Source: DATHVR01 sp035461175 (GTDB lineage: Bacteria > Actinomycetota > Acidimicrobiia > Spongiisociales > ZC4RG35). Taken from it: a stretch of 6,881 nt of DNA. Shown one piece after another: positions 1-4,656 of the stretch; within the stretch, counting starts at the first letter, position 1; every line of letters starts with the position of its first letter. The position numbers were made by a program, and so were the translations under genes. Location: the NCBI GenBank assembly GCA_035461175.1, contig DATHVR010000071.1:1-6881 (forward strand), read 5' to 3'. Under the pieces are notes generated by a model. That model was not told the origin of the DNA. It did not search any database and saw only the letters and a list, made by a program, of their open reading frames with translations.

Positions 1-209
1 AAAAAGGGGCGGCTGGCCAGGGTGAGCGGACGCACGGCGGCGGCCCCGTAATTCTCGAAGAAGAGGGCGGCCGATCGCCCTGTGCTGTGATGGGAGAGGT
101 GACGCTCCGCCTCCACCACGGCCACGGTCCGGCGATCCGACAGGTGATAGGCGGCGGCGGCACCGGCGATTCCCCCGCCGATGACGACCACCTCGAAGTC
201 GCTGCTCAT
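1..209 (-). CDS. FAD-dependent amino-acid dehydrogenase, DauA-like (N-terminal 69 residues, runs off window)
   Basis: Only the N-terminus is present, read from the ATG at 209 toward the left edge. Residues about 6-22 give a beta-strand followed by the dinucleotide-binding GGGIAGAAAAYHL, the ADP-binding Rossmann motif of FAD enzymes. An acidic residue ending beta-2 (VVEAE) and the motif HSTGRSAA follow. In family knowledge, HSTGRSAA near residue 43-50 is typical of D-arginine/D-amino-acid dehydrogenases (DauA) and related DAO-fold oxidases, which oxidise the amine carbon and pass electrons to FAD. The start overlaps the aidB stop as ATGA (206-209), so translation is probably coupled and the two flavoproteins are probably one operon. 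The substrate cannot be fixed because the catalytic part lies outside the window. A glycine/sarcosine-oxidase-like enzyme is the alternative. Confidence 0.85.
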   Translation of the reverse strand, partial: MSSDFEVVVIGGGIAGAAAAYHLSDRRTVAVVEAERHLSHHSTGRSAALFFENYGAAAVRPLTLASRPF

Positions 210-1831
210 TGCTCCGGCACCGCCATCGAGGCGATACGGGGCACGTCCGGTCCCGGCGGCTGCGAGCCGAATAGCGAACCGTGGTCGCCCTCCACCCGCG
301 AGGCCAGGAAGGCCTCGGCGACGGCGGCGTCGGCCCGTTCGATCAGGAGGGCGGCCTGGACGGCGATGGCGAGTCGCTCGGTGATACGCCGGGCCTGTGC
401 CTCGGGATCGTCGGGTGAGGCGAGTAGGTCGAAAGTGTGGGAGACGAAGTCGGCGAGACGGGAATCCTCGCTCGCCTGCCGGGTCAGCTCGGAGCGGAGC
501 GCTTCCACGGCCTGAGGCTCTTTGGCGGCGACACGCATCACGTCGAGCGCGATGACGTTGCCCGACCCCTCCCAGATGGCGTTGAGTGGCGACTCCCGAT
601 AGATGCGGGGCAGGATCGACTCCTCGACATAGCCGTTGCCGCCCAGGCACTCCATCGCCTCGCGCACCACCGGGCTGCAGCGTTTGGTCACCCAGTACTT
701 CGCCACCGGGGTGAGGATGCGCTTCACGGCCGCTTCCTCCTCGTCGCCTGCCGCCCGGTCGAAAGCGCCGGCCAGACGGGTCATCAGGGCAGTGGCGGCC
801 TGGGTCTCCACCTCGAGGTCGGCGATGACCATCTGCATGGCCGGCTTGTCGATCAGCTTCGAGCCGAAGGCGGAACGATGAGCGACGTGATGGGCGGCTT
901 GCATGACCGCCTGGCGCATCAGCCCGGCGGAACCCGAGACACAGTCGAGGCGGGTCCCGTTGACCATCTCGATGATGGTGCGTACGCCTCTCCCCTCCTC
1001 GCCGACTATGAGGGCATGGGCGTTGTCGAACTCCAGCTCCGACGAGGCATTCGAACGGTTTCCCAGCTTGTCCTTCAGTCTCAAGACCTGGATCGAGTTG
1101 ACGGTGCCGTCGTCGAGGATGCGGGGCAGGTAGAAGCATGTGAGCCCGGCAGGGCCCTGGGCCAGGATGAGAAAGGCGTCCGACATCGGCGCGGACGTGA
1201 ACCACTTGTGGCCGGTGATCAGATACCAGTCGCCCACATCCGGTTTGGCCTCGGTGGTGTTGGCGCGGACGTCGGAGCCGCCCTGTTTCTCGGTCATGCC
1301 CATCCCCATCAGGACGCCGTCTTTGTCGGCCGGGGGCAGGAAGCGGGGGTCATAGATGCTCGAGGTGAGTAGCGGCTCCATCGCCTTGGAGACTTCGGGG
1401 TTGTGGCGAAGGGCGGGCACCACCGCCGCCGTCATCGAGATCGGACAGCCATGCCCGGCCTCGACCCCGGCCATCATCATCATCTGAGCGGCCCGGGCTA
1501 CGAAACTCCCCTCCTCGCTCACCCAGGGGAGGGAGTGGACGCGGTGGGAGATCGAAAGGTCCATAAGGGCGTGCCAGGCGGGGTGGAACTCGACCTGGTC
1601 GACGCGGTTCCCATACTGGTCGTGGGTGATGAGTTGGGGCGGGTATCGGTTGGCGTCGCGGCCCCACCCGTAGGCCCGGCTGGTGCCCAGGTTGCGTCCA
1701 TATCCACGGAGCAACTCGTCGTGGATGGCACCGCCCTCCATCTCGACGAAACGCCCGAGCACGGGGTCCGCGGTGTAGAGGTTGAGATCGACCAGGGGCG
1801 GGGGCTGGTTCAACACAGTGTGGGTGGCCAT
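206..1831 (-). CDS. aidB: AidB-type acyl-CoA dehydrogenase-like flavoprotein (adaptive alkylation response family)
   Basis: 541 aa, close to the usual AidB length. It matches the AidB subfamily over its whole length: N-terminal THTVLNQPPPLVDLNLY, FHPAWHALM (residues 82-90), MGMTEKQGGSDVRANTT (177-193), GHKWFTSAP (207-215), RLKDKLGNRSNASSELEF (251-268) and IWEGSGN (419-425), which carries E421 at the acyl-CoA dehydrogenase catalytic-base region. E. coli AidB binds FAD and DNA, belongs to the Ada regulon and is thought to protect against alkylating agents, with weak isovaleryl-CoA dehydrogenase activity. Here the C-terminal about 105 residues are acidic (18 Asp/Glu against 10 Lys/Arg), unlike the basic DNA-binding domain of E. 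coli AidB, so a purely metabolic or differently targeted role is possible. The ATG at 1831 lies 7 nt after a TACTCT -10 element, which suggests a leaderless mRNA. Its stop overlaps the next gene's start (ATGA). The family call is firm; the DNA-protection role is inference. Confidence 0.93.
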   Translation of the reverse strand: MATHTVLNQPPPLVDLNLYTADPVLGRFVEMEGGAIHDELLRGYGRNLGTSRAYGWGRDANRYPPQLITHDQYGNRVDQVEFHPAWHALMDLSISHRVHSLPWVSEEGSFVARAAQMMMMAGVEAGHGCPISMTAAVVPALRHNPEVSKAMEPLLTSSIYDPRFLPPADKDGVLMGMGMTEKQGGSDVRANTTEAKPDVGDWYLITGHKWFTSAPMSDAFLILAQGPAGLTCFYLPRILDDGTVNSIQVLRLKDKLGNRSNASSELEFDNAHALIVGEEGRGVRTIIEMVNGTRLDCVSGSAGLMRQAVMQAAHHVAHRSAFGSKLIDKPAMQMVIADLEVETQAATALMTRLAGAFDRAAGDEEEAAVKRILTPVAKYWVTKRCSPVVREAMECLGGNGYVEESILPRIYRESPLNAIWEGSGNVIALDVMRVAAKEPQAVEALRSELTRQASEDSRLADFVSHTFDLLASPDDPEAQARRITERLAIAVQAALLIERADAAVAEAFLASRVEGDHGSLFGSQPPGPDVPRIASMAVPEQ

Positions 1832-1838
1832 GGTCTTC

Positions 1839-1848
1839 AGAGTAGGTT
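1839..1848. promoter_or_regulatory. Overlapping divergent -10 elements (bidirectional leaderless promoter) for aidB and aat
   Basis: Only 24 bp separate the aidB ATG (1831, minus) from the likely aat GTG (1856, plus). Read on the minus strand, TACTCT (1844-1839) is followed by 7 nt and then ATG. Read on the plus strand, TAGGTT (1843-1848) is followed by 7 nt and then GTG. Both fit TANNNT and share the TA step at 1843-1844. No Shine-Dalgarno sequence precedes either start, as expected for leaderless actinobacterial transcripts. No convincing -35 is visible on either strand. The transcription starts are inferred. Confidence 0.6.
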
Positions 1849-1855
1849 GCTTTGG

Positions 1856-2554
1856 GTGCCGCCGATCGAGCCTCCCCCCACTCCTTACCGCTTCCCGCCT
1901 CCCGCGGAGTGGGAATCCAACGATCTGGTCGGGATCGGCGCCGACCTGGCCCCGGGAACGATCCTGGCCGCCTATCGGATGGGTCTGTTCCCGATGCCGA
2001 CACCGGACGGATATCTCGGCTGGTGGTCACCGGTGGAGCGAGCCATCCTCCCGTTCTCTCATCTCCGGGTGAGCCGGTCGCTGGGCCGCTCGTGCCGGCG
2101 CTACACCGTATCGGTCGACGCCGATCCTGACGGGGTGGTGGAGGGGTGCGCCGACCCTTCTCGGCCGGGCGGGTGGATCACCGGTGAGATGCAGGAGGCC
2201 TATCTGGAACTCCACCGCATGGGATGGATGCATTCGTTCGAGGTCTGGAACAGCGACGGCGAACTGGTAGGAGGTCTGTACGGGCTCGGAATCGGGGGGC
2301 TGTTCTGTGGCGAGTCGATGTTCCATCGGGCGGATGACGGTTCCAAGGTCGCTCTGGTTCACCTCGTCAGCCTGCTCTCGGAGCGGGGCGGGAGGATGCT
2401 CGACGTCCAGTGGTCGACTCCCCACCTCGAGTCCATGGGTGCCGTCGTGATCGGTCGGTCCGAATATCTCCGACGACTGCCAGAGGCGCTGGCAGGCTCC
2501 GATCCCTTCGAAGGATTGGACTCCTCCGAAGGGCCACCCGAGCAGCCTCGTTAG
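1856..2554 (+). CDS. aat: Leucyl/phenylalanyl-tRNA--protein transferase
   Basis: 232 aa from the GTG at 1856. The enzyme transfers Leu or Phe from aminoacyl-tRNA to the N-terminal Arg or Lys of proteins, creating an N-degron read by ClpS/ClpAP-type proteolysis in the cytoplasm. Visible family motifs are YRFPPPAEWESNDLVGIGADL (11-31) in the N-terminal domain, GLFPMP (43-48), WWSPVER (56-62), GGWIT (105-109), LYGLGIGGLFCGESMF (141-156) and MLDVQWSTPHLESMG (181-195). E153, D183 and Q185 occupy the order and spacing of E. coli E156, D186 and Q188, so the active site looks intact. The reading frame stays open far upstream, but that stretch is antisense to aidB and unlike Aat. GTG 1856 was chosen for its family-like N-terminus and for the TAGGTT -10 placed 7 nt before it. 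TTG 1847 is the alternative. The C-terminal about 20 residues are an unconserved acidic/proline tail. Confidence 0.95.
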   Translation: MPPIEPPPTPYRFPPPAEWESNDLVGIGADLAPGTILAAYRMGLFPMPTPDGYLGWWSPVERAILPFSHLRVSRSLGRSCRRYTVSVDADPDGVVEGCADPSRPGGWITGEMQEAYLELHRMGWMHSFEVWNSDGELVGGLYGLGIGGLFCGESMFHRADDGSKVALVHLVSLLSERGGRMLDVQWSTPHLESMGAVVIGRSEYLRRLPEALAGSDPFEGLDSSEGPPEQPR

Positions 2555-2557
2555 GAT
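2552..2557 (+). promoter_or_regulatory. Candidate -10 element for the universal stress protein gene
   Basis: TAGGAT fits TANNNT and overlaps the aat stop codon (TAG 2552-2554). A start near 2564 would give a leader of about 18 nt carrying the Shine-Dalgarno sequence. No clear -35 is seen and no DosR-type palindrome was recognised. Read-through from aat is equally possible, since the stop and the next start are only 27 nt apart. Confidence 0.35.
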
Positions 2558-2569
2558 GGCCCCAGCTTT

Positions 2570-2584
2570 GGAGGGTGCCACATA
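2570..2584 (+). promoter_or_regulatory. Strong ribosome binding site in front of an ATA start codon
   Basis: GGAGGG (2570-2575) is a near-perfect Shine-Dalgarno sequence. After 6 nt comes ATA (2582-2584), which opens the family-typical N-terminus (M)ARVVAGVDLS. No ATG, GTG or TTG occurs in frame between the aat stop and 2618, and the ATG at 2618 has no Shine-Dalgarno sequence. This site therefore decides the start of the following gene. Confidence 0.65.
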
Positions 2585-3436
2585 GCTCGAGTCGTCGCTG
2601 GTGTCGACCTGTCGGTCATGGGCCGCAGGGTCGCCGATCGCGCCCGCATCGTCGCGGAGTCGTCGGATGCCTCCCTCGAGATCGTCCATGTTCTCGAGCC
2701 GCTGACCGACGCCATGATTCCCGAGTCGCTGGCCAGACTGGTCGAACGCTACCGGCGCGAGACCTTCGCCTCCCTCACGGAATGGATCGAGAATCGCTGT
2801 GAGGCGCCGATCGAGTGCCAGATCCTCAAGGGATCCCCCGCCTGGGAGCTGGTTCGGCTCGCCAAGCACGCCAACCTGACGGTGGTTGGAAGCTCATCGG
2901 TCGACTCGGGTCTGGTCGGGCCGGTGACCTCGTCGGTGATCCGGTTCGCCGCCAGCGATGTCTTGTTGGTTCGCCGCCAGCCGCGGGTGCCCTACCGCAA
3001 GATCCTGGCCGCGGTCGACTTCTCCGAGGCCTCCAAGGCGGCCGTGGGCGCCGTCCTCCGTCGCTTCCCCGGAGCGGACGTGACCGCCATCTTCGCCCTT
3101 CCCGCTCGCTTCGACCCACTCCTCGCCGAGGCGGGCCTTTTCAACGAGGAGATCTCGGCCAGCCGGACCCAGCGTCTCGAGGAGGCCGAGATGCGCATGG
3201 AGGAGTTCGTCGAGAACTGGCCGGGCCGGGTGCGGCCCCTGGTCGTCGACGGTCCGCCCCAGGAGACGGTCTCCGAGATGGTGCGCCGCCGTGGCGCCGA
3301 TCTCATTTCGGTCGCCAGCCGGGGGGCGGGCGCCACCAAGATGGTTCTCTTGGGCTCGGTGGCGGAAGCGGTCACGATCCAGGCGCCGTGCGACGTCTTC
3401 GTGGCACGGGTTCCCTCCCAGTTCCGTCGTCCCTGA
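2582..3436 (+). CDS. Tandem-domain universal stress protein (UspA family), probable ATA start
   Basis: 284 aa if started at ATA 2582. Two UspA domains lie in series, about residues 1-126 and 130-280. Such cytoplasmic proteins bind ATP or signal nucleotides and modulate stress or hypoxia survival. Each domain opens with the expected first strand (ARVVAGVDLS; YRKILAAVDFSEASKAA). The second ends with ASRG-x9-GS (about residues 245-259), matching the ATP-binding G-x2-G-x9-G(S/T) pattern except that the first Gly is Ala. The first domain has a divergent loop (GSSSVDSGLVGPVTSS), so nucleotide binding there is uncertain. Starting at the ATG at 2618 would delete strand beta-1 of domain 1, so that start is unlikely. 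The gene lies 27 nt after aat in the same frame and may be co-transcribed with it. The ATA start is either real non-canonical initiation or a one-base sequence error for ATG. Confidence 0.9.
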   Translation: MARVVAGVDLSVMGRRVADRARIVAESSDASLEIVHVLEPLTDAMIPESLARLVERYRRETFASLTEWIENRCEAPIECQILKGSPAWELVRLAKHANLTVVGSSSVDSGLVGPVTSSVIRFAASDVLLVRRQPRVPYRKILAAVDFSEASKAAVGAVLRRFPGADVTAIFALPARFDPLLAEAGLFNEEISASRTQRLEEAEMRMEEFVENWPGRVRPLVVDGPPQETVSEMVRRRGADLISVASRGAGATKMVLLGSVAEAVTIQAPCDVFVARVPSQFRRP

Positions 3437-3461
3437 CGATCAGTCTTACGGCGGCGACGGG

Positions 3462-3467
3462 TACCCT
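3462..3467 (+). promoter_or_regulatory. Candidate -10 of the tRNA-like gene
   Basis: TACCCT fits TANNNT and lies 9 nt before the first base of the tRNA-like sequence, a usual arrangement for actinobacterial tRNA promoters. The -35 region is weak. The element suggests that a transcript may still start here although the tRNA 3' half is ruined. Confidence 0.4.
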
Positions 3468-3476
3468 TGCCTGGCC

Positions 3477-3550
3477 GGGCCCGTAGCTCAATCCGGTCAG
3501 AGCAGCGGACTCATAAGCCGAGCCGTCTGAACGCTGTGCGAGCCACCCGA
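3477..3550 (+). pseudogene. tRNA(CAU) pseudogene (Met or Ile2 type), intact 5' half and degenerate 3' half
   Basis: The 5' half is excellent: acceptor strand GGGCCCG (3477-3483), TA, D-stem GCTC/GAGC (3486-3489 and 3500-3503) with a 10-nt loop, then GCGGA and anticodon loop CTCATAA (3510-3516) with CAT at positions 34-36. From 3517 the match fails: GCCGA cannot close the anticodon stem properly (two mismatches), there is no TTCRA T-loop, and no CGGGCCC acceptor partner exists. Faint T-arm and 3'-end traces (TGCGAGCCACCCG, 3536-3548) sit where a 74-nt tRNA should end, so I read a decayed full-length tRNA rather than a clean truncation. No tRNA 3' half was found elsewhere in the window, which argues against an intron. 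It marks the change from core to accessory DNA. Confidence 0.55.
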
Positions 3551-3554
3551 AACC

Positions 3555-3577
3555 CCTGGTCAGCCAGGACCGTTTTT
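3555..3577 (+). terminator. Weak intrinsic terminator behind the tRNA-like gene
   Basis: CCTGG (3555-3559), loop TCAG, CCAGG (3564-3568), four bases, then five T (3573-3577). The upstream ACC would extend the stem if the downstream bases were GGT; instead ACCG follows. This looks like a partly eroded tRNA terminator. Confidence 0.4.
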
Positions 3578-3592
3578 CCACAGTTATCCACT
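3574..3592 (+). promoter_or_regulatory. Two adjacent DnaA-box-like 9-mers
   Basis: TTTTCCACA (3574-3582) fits the DnaA box TTWTNCACA exactly, and TTATCCACT (3584-3592) matches TTATCCACA in 8 of 9 positions. They share an orientation and are 10 bp apart, one helical turn, so cooperative DnaA binding is plausible. No DnaA, DnaN or Rep gene or further box cluster is seen, so this is not a demonstrable origin. Confidence 0.35.
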
Positions 3593-3598
3593 CTCAGC

Positions 3599-3649
3599 CC
3601 GGTCGGATGACAGCAGGAAAACGAAGATCTCAGAGCAGATAACGACCGG
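3599..3649. repeat. 7-bp inverted repeat CCGGTCG/CGACCGG
   Basis: Arms at 3599-3605 and 3643-3649 are perfect, separated by 37 nt of relatively A-rich sequence. It follows the DnaA-box-like pair directly. A near-palindrome CGAAACGTTCCG lies just beyond at 3656-3667. Between 3550 and 3876 I see no credible protein gene, only these short signals. Confidence 0.3.
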
Positions 3650-3876
3650 CCATACCGAAACGTTCCGATTCTTGAAAAGGGGTGAACCCGGTTCCAGTGG
3701 GCCGCGACGGACTAGTCCCTCCGTGTAGCGCGACGTTGGTCCTGGTGGATGTACCGAAGCCGTCCGAAAATCACGAGGCGGGTTTGGGAGAGCTCGCAGG
3801 GACTGGGTTCATCACAGCATCGATGAGCGGTGAAAGTATCCCAGGGGTGAGGTGCAAGGCACTTTCGGAGGAGTGG

Positions 3877-3975
3877 ATGAAGGGCTGGGTTCGGAAACAC
3901 GCCTGGTGGGTGGCCCCGGTCGTGATGGTGCTGATCTTGGCCGCTTTGATCGCTCTGAGCGCCTTAATTCTTTGA
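3877..3975 (+). CDS. 32-aa single-pass membrane peptide, hypothetical
   Basis: The ATG at 3877 is preceded by a strong Shine-Dalgarno sequence, GGAGGAG (3867-3873). The peptide has a short basic N-terminus (MKGWVRKHAWW) and then about 20 hydrophobic residues rich in Ala, Val, Leu and Ile up to the last residue. That predicts one membrane helix with a cytoplasmic basic start. The reading frame is open back to a GTG at 3682, but that part has no Shine-Dalgarno sequence at usable spacing and reads as noise, so the short form is preferred. The W-x-x-P-hydrophobic pattern faintly resembles small membrane families such as DUF5989. A type I toxin-like peptide is another possibility, without evidence. 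It contains a TTA codon, which is rare in this GC-rich setting. Real coding is likely but not certain. Confidence 0.45.
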   Translation: MKGWVRKHAWWVAPVVMVLILAALIALSALIL

Positions 3976-4080
3976 CCAGTGCGGCAGTAGGCGCCGTCGT
4001 GGAATGACATGAGGGTCGCATTGCTCGGCACGTCCTGTTTCATCGGCTTTCGATGGGGTAGGAGCGACCGGGCGTGGACT

Positions 4081-4128
4081 AGGGGGACTCGGTTTCTGCA
4101 TCCCACTGCCGCTGGCCGAGTTCCCCCT
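4081..4128. repeat. Long hairpin: 12-bp inverted repeat with one bulge
   Basis: AGGGGGACTCGG (4081-4092) pairs with CCGAGTTCCCCCT (4116-4128), with one bulged T and a 23-nt loop. No T-run follows, so it is not a typical intrinsic terminator. It is the first of a run of hairpins filling the 681-nt stretch between the 32-aa peptide gene and the hydrolase gene, where no convincing protein gene is seen. Confidence 0.55.
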
Positions 4129-4150
4129 CCACCATTTGAGATTCCCATGA

Positions 4151-4191
4151 GGTGCGGGTTTGAGGGTATTCATCCGGGGTAATGGCGCACC
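4151..4191 (+). repeat. Possible degenerate copy of the second hairpin of the repeat family
   Basis: GGTGCG (4151-4156) pairs with CGCACC (4186-4191). The loop contains TATTC..GGGG.AATG, resembling the loop of copy C (TATTCGGGGGAATG, 6313-6326). It lacks the terminator-like first hairpin. Resemblance by chance is possible. Confidence 0.3.
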
Positions 4192-4204
4192 CGGGTGGAG
4201 GCGA

Positions 4205-4277
4205 GAAGGTCTGAGTCCCGGAACTTGGGAGGAGGGGGAGCGACGCCCTCGGTTCCGGGACTCACACCTTCCCTTTT
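4205..4277 (+). terminator. Very long hairpin, 20-bp arms with one mismatch, then a T-run
   Basis: Arms at 4205-4224 and 4252-4271 are complementary over 20 positions with a single C/C mismatch. The core is GAGTCCCGGAAC/GTTCCGGGACTC. The loop is 27 purine-rich nt, and four T follow at 4274-4277. It could end transcription of the upstream region. The arm length is greater than a terminator needs, so an inverted-repeat mobile relic or a structured RNA is also possible. Confidence 0.45.
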
Positions 4278-4301
4278 CGGGATCCGATGTATGAAACACT
4301 G

Positions 4302-4403
4302 AGAGAGCCCCCGGCAGTACGCCGGGGGCTCTTCTCTGTTCGGGCACGCTGTCGGGGGTGAGGGGGGCGTGCCCGACCTTTCCGCCCTGGATGGTTGGGC
4401 GGA
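4302..4403 (+). repeat. Structured repeat, copy A (terminator hairpin plus two hairpins)
   Basis: Hairpin 1: AGAGCCCCCGGC (4304-4315), loop AGTAC, GCCGGGGGCTCT (4321-4332), then a pyrimidine-rich tail ending GTT, a good intrinsic terminator. Hairpin 2: TCGGGCACGC (4340-4349) with GCGTGCCCGA (4367-4376), 10 perfect bp, and a G-rich 17-nt loop. Hairpin 3: TCCGCCC (4381-4387) with GGGCGGA (4397-4403). The same order and sequence blocks recur in copies B and C. It lies upstream of the hydrolase gene. The region 4404-4656 beyond it shows no credible gene. Confidence 0.7.
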
Positions 4404-4580
4404 CAAGGGAGGCACCATAACTTTCCCGTCCGGGTTACGCGGCAAGGGAACGCACGGGAGGTTCGGTACGTGCGGGACGATCTCGGACAATCCTGGCCAG
4501 GCATCCGCGCGCTGGACCGGAAATCTGCCGTGCTGCTCCTCGTCGGCGGCCCGCCCCGAGGGTCCTGCTTGCCACCATCT

Positions 4581-4598
4581 GTCAGCGATCCGTCAGCG
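4581..4598 (+). promoter_or_regulatory. Tandem GTCAGCG repeats with 11-bp period
   Basis: GTCAGCG occurs at 4581-4587 and again at 4592-4598, giving 7-bp half-sites with 4-bp spacers, about 60 bp before the hydrolase start codon. Two direct repeats one helical turn apart are the architecture bound by OmpR/PhoB-family response regulators. No regulator gene is in the window, so the assignment is speculative. Confidence 0.3.
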
Positions 4599-4656
4599 TC
4601 GGTTGCGACGGTGGGTTCGTCGAAGAGACCTACGCCATAAGAGATAGGAGCATGTC

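Noticed and set aside
437..1372. Long plus-strand ORF antisense to aidB
   Set aside because: It is a GC-rich frame shadow; the minus-strand protein is a full AidB.
1403..1855. N-terminal extension of aat (frame open to 1403)
   Set aside because: It is antisense to the conserved aidB coding sequence, does not resemble Aat and would give a protein of 383 aa instead of about 230.
2505..2514. CCTTCGAAGG palindrome as an operator for the stress protein gene
   Set aside because: It lies inside aat coding sequence and is short; no match to a DosR-type box.
3555..3680. Chromosomal or plasmid replication origin
   Set aside because: Only two DnaA-like boxes, no AT-rich unwinding region, and no dnaA, dnaN, rep or par gene nearby.
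3510..3720. Group I intron interrupting the tRNA(CAU) anticodon loop
   Set aside because: Such introns are known in tRNA-Ile(CAU), and a vaguely R-like stretch (TCAGAGCAGATAACGACCGG, 3630-3649) occurs, but I find no 3' exon (TCCRY, TTCRA, CGGGCCC) anywhere downstream and no convincing P7 or S partner.
3682..3876. N-terminal extension of the 32-aa membrane peptide from GTG 3682
   Set aside because: No Shine-Dalgarno sequence at workable spacing and no protein-like pattern; the GGAGGAG at 3867-3873 serves the ATG at 3877.
4009..4182. About 57-aa plus-strand ORF (MRVALLGTSC...)
   Set aside because: Poor ribosome site, Pro/Arg-rich noise, and it runs through the 4081-4128 hairpin.
4394..4400. 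Integron attC core site (GTTGGGC fits GTTRRRY) in copy A
   Set aside because: The matching position in copies B and C is GATGGGC, no RYYYAAC partner is placed correctly, and no IntI gene is in the window.
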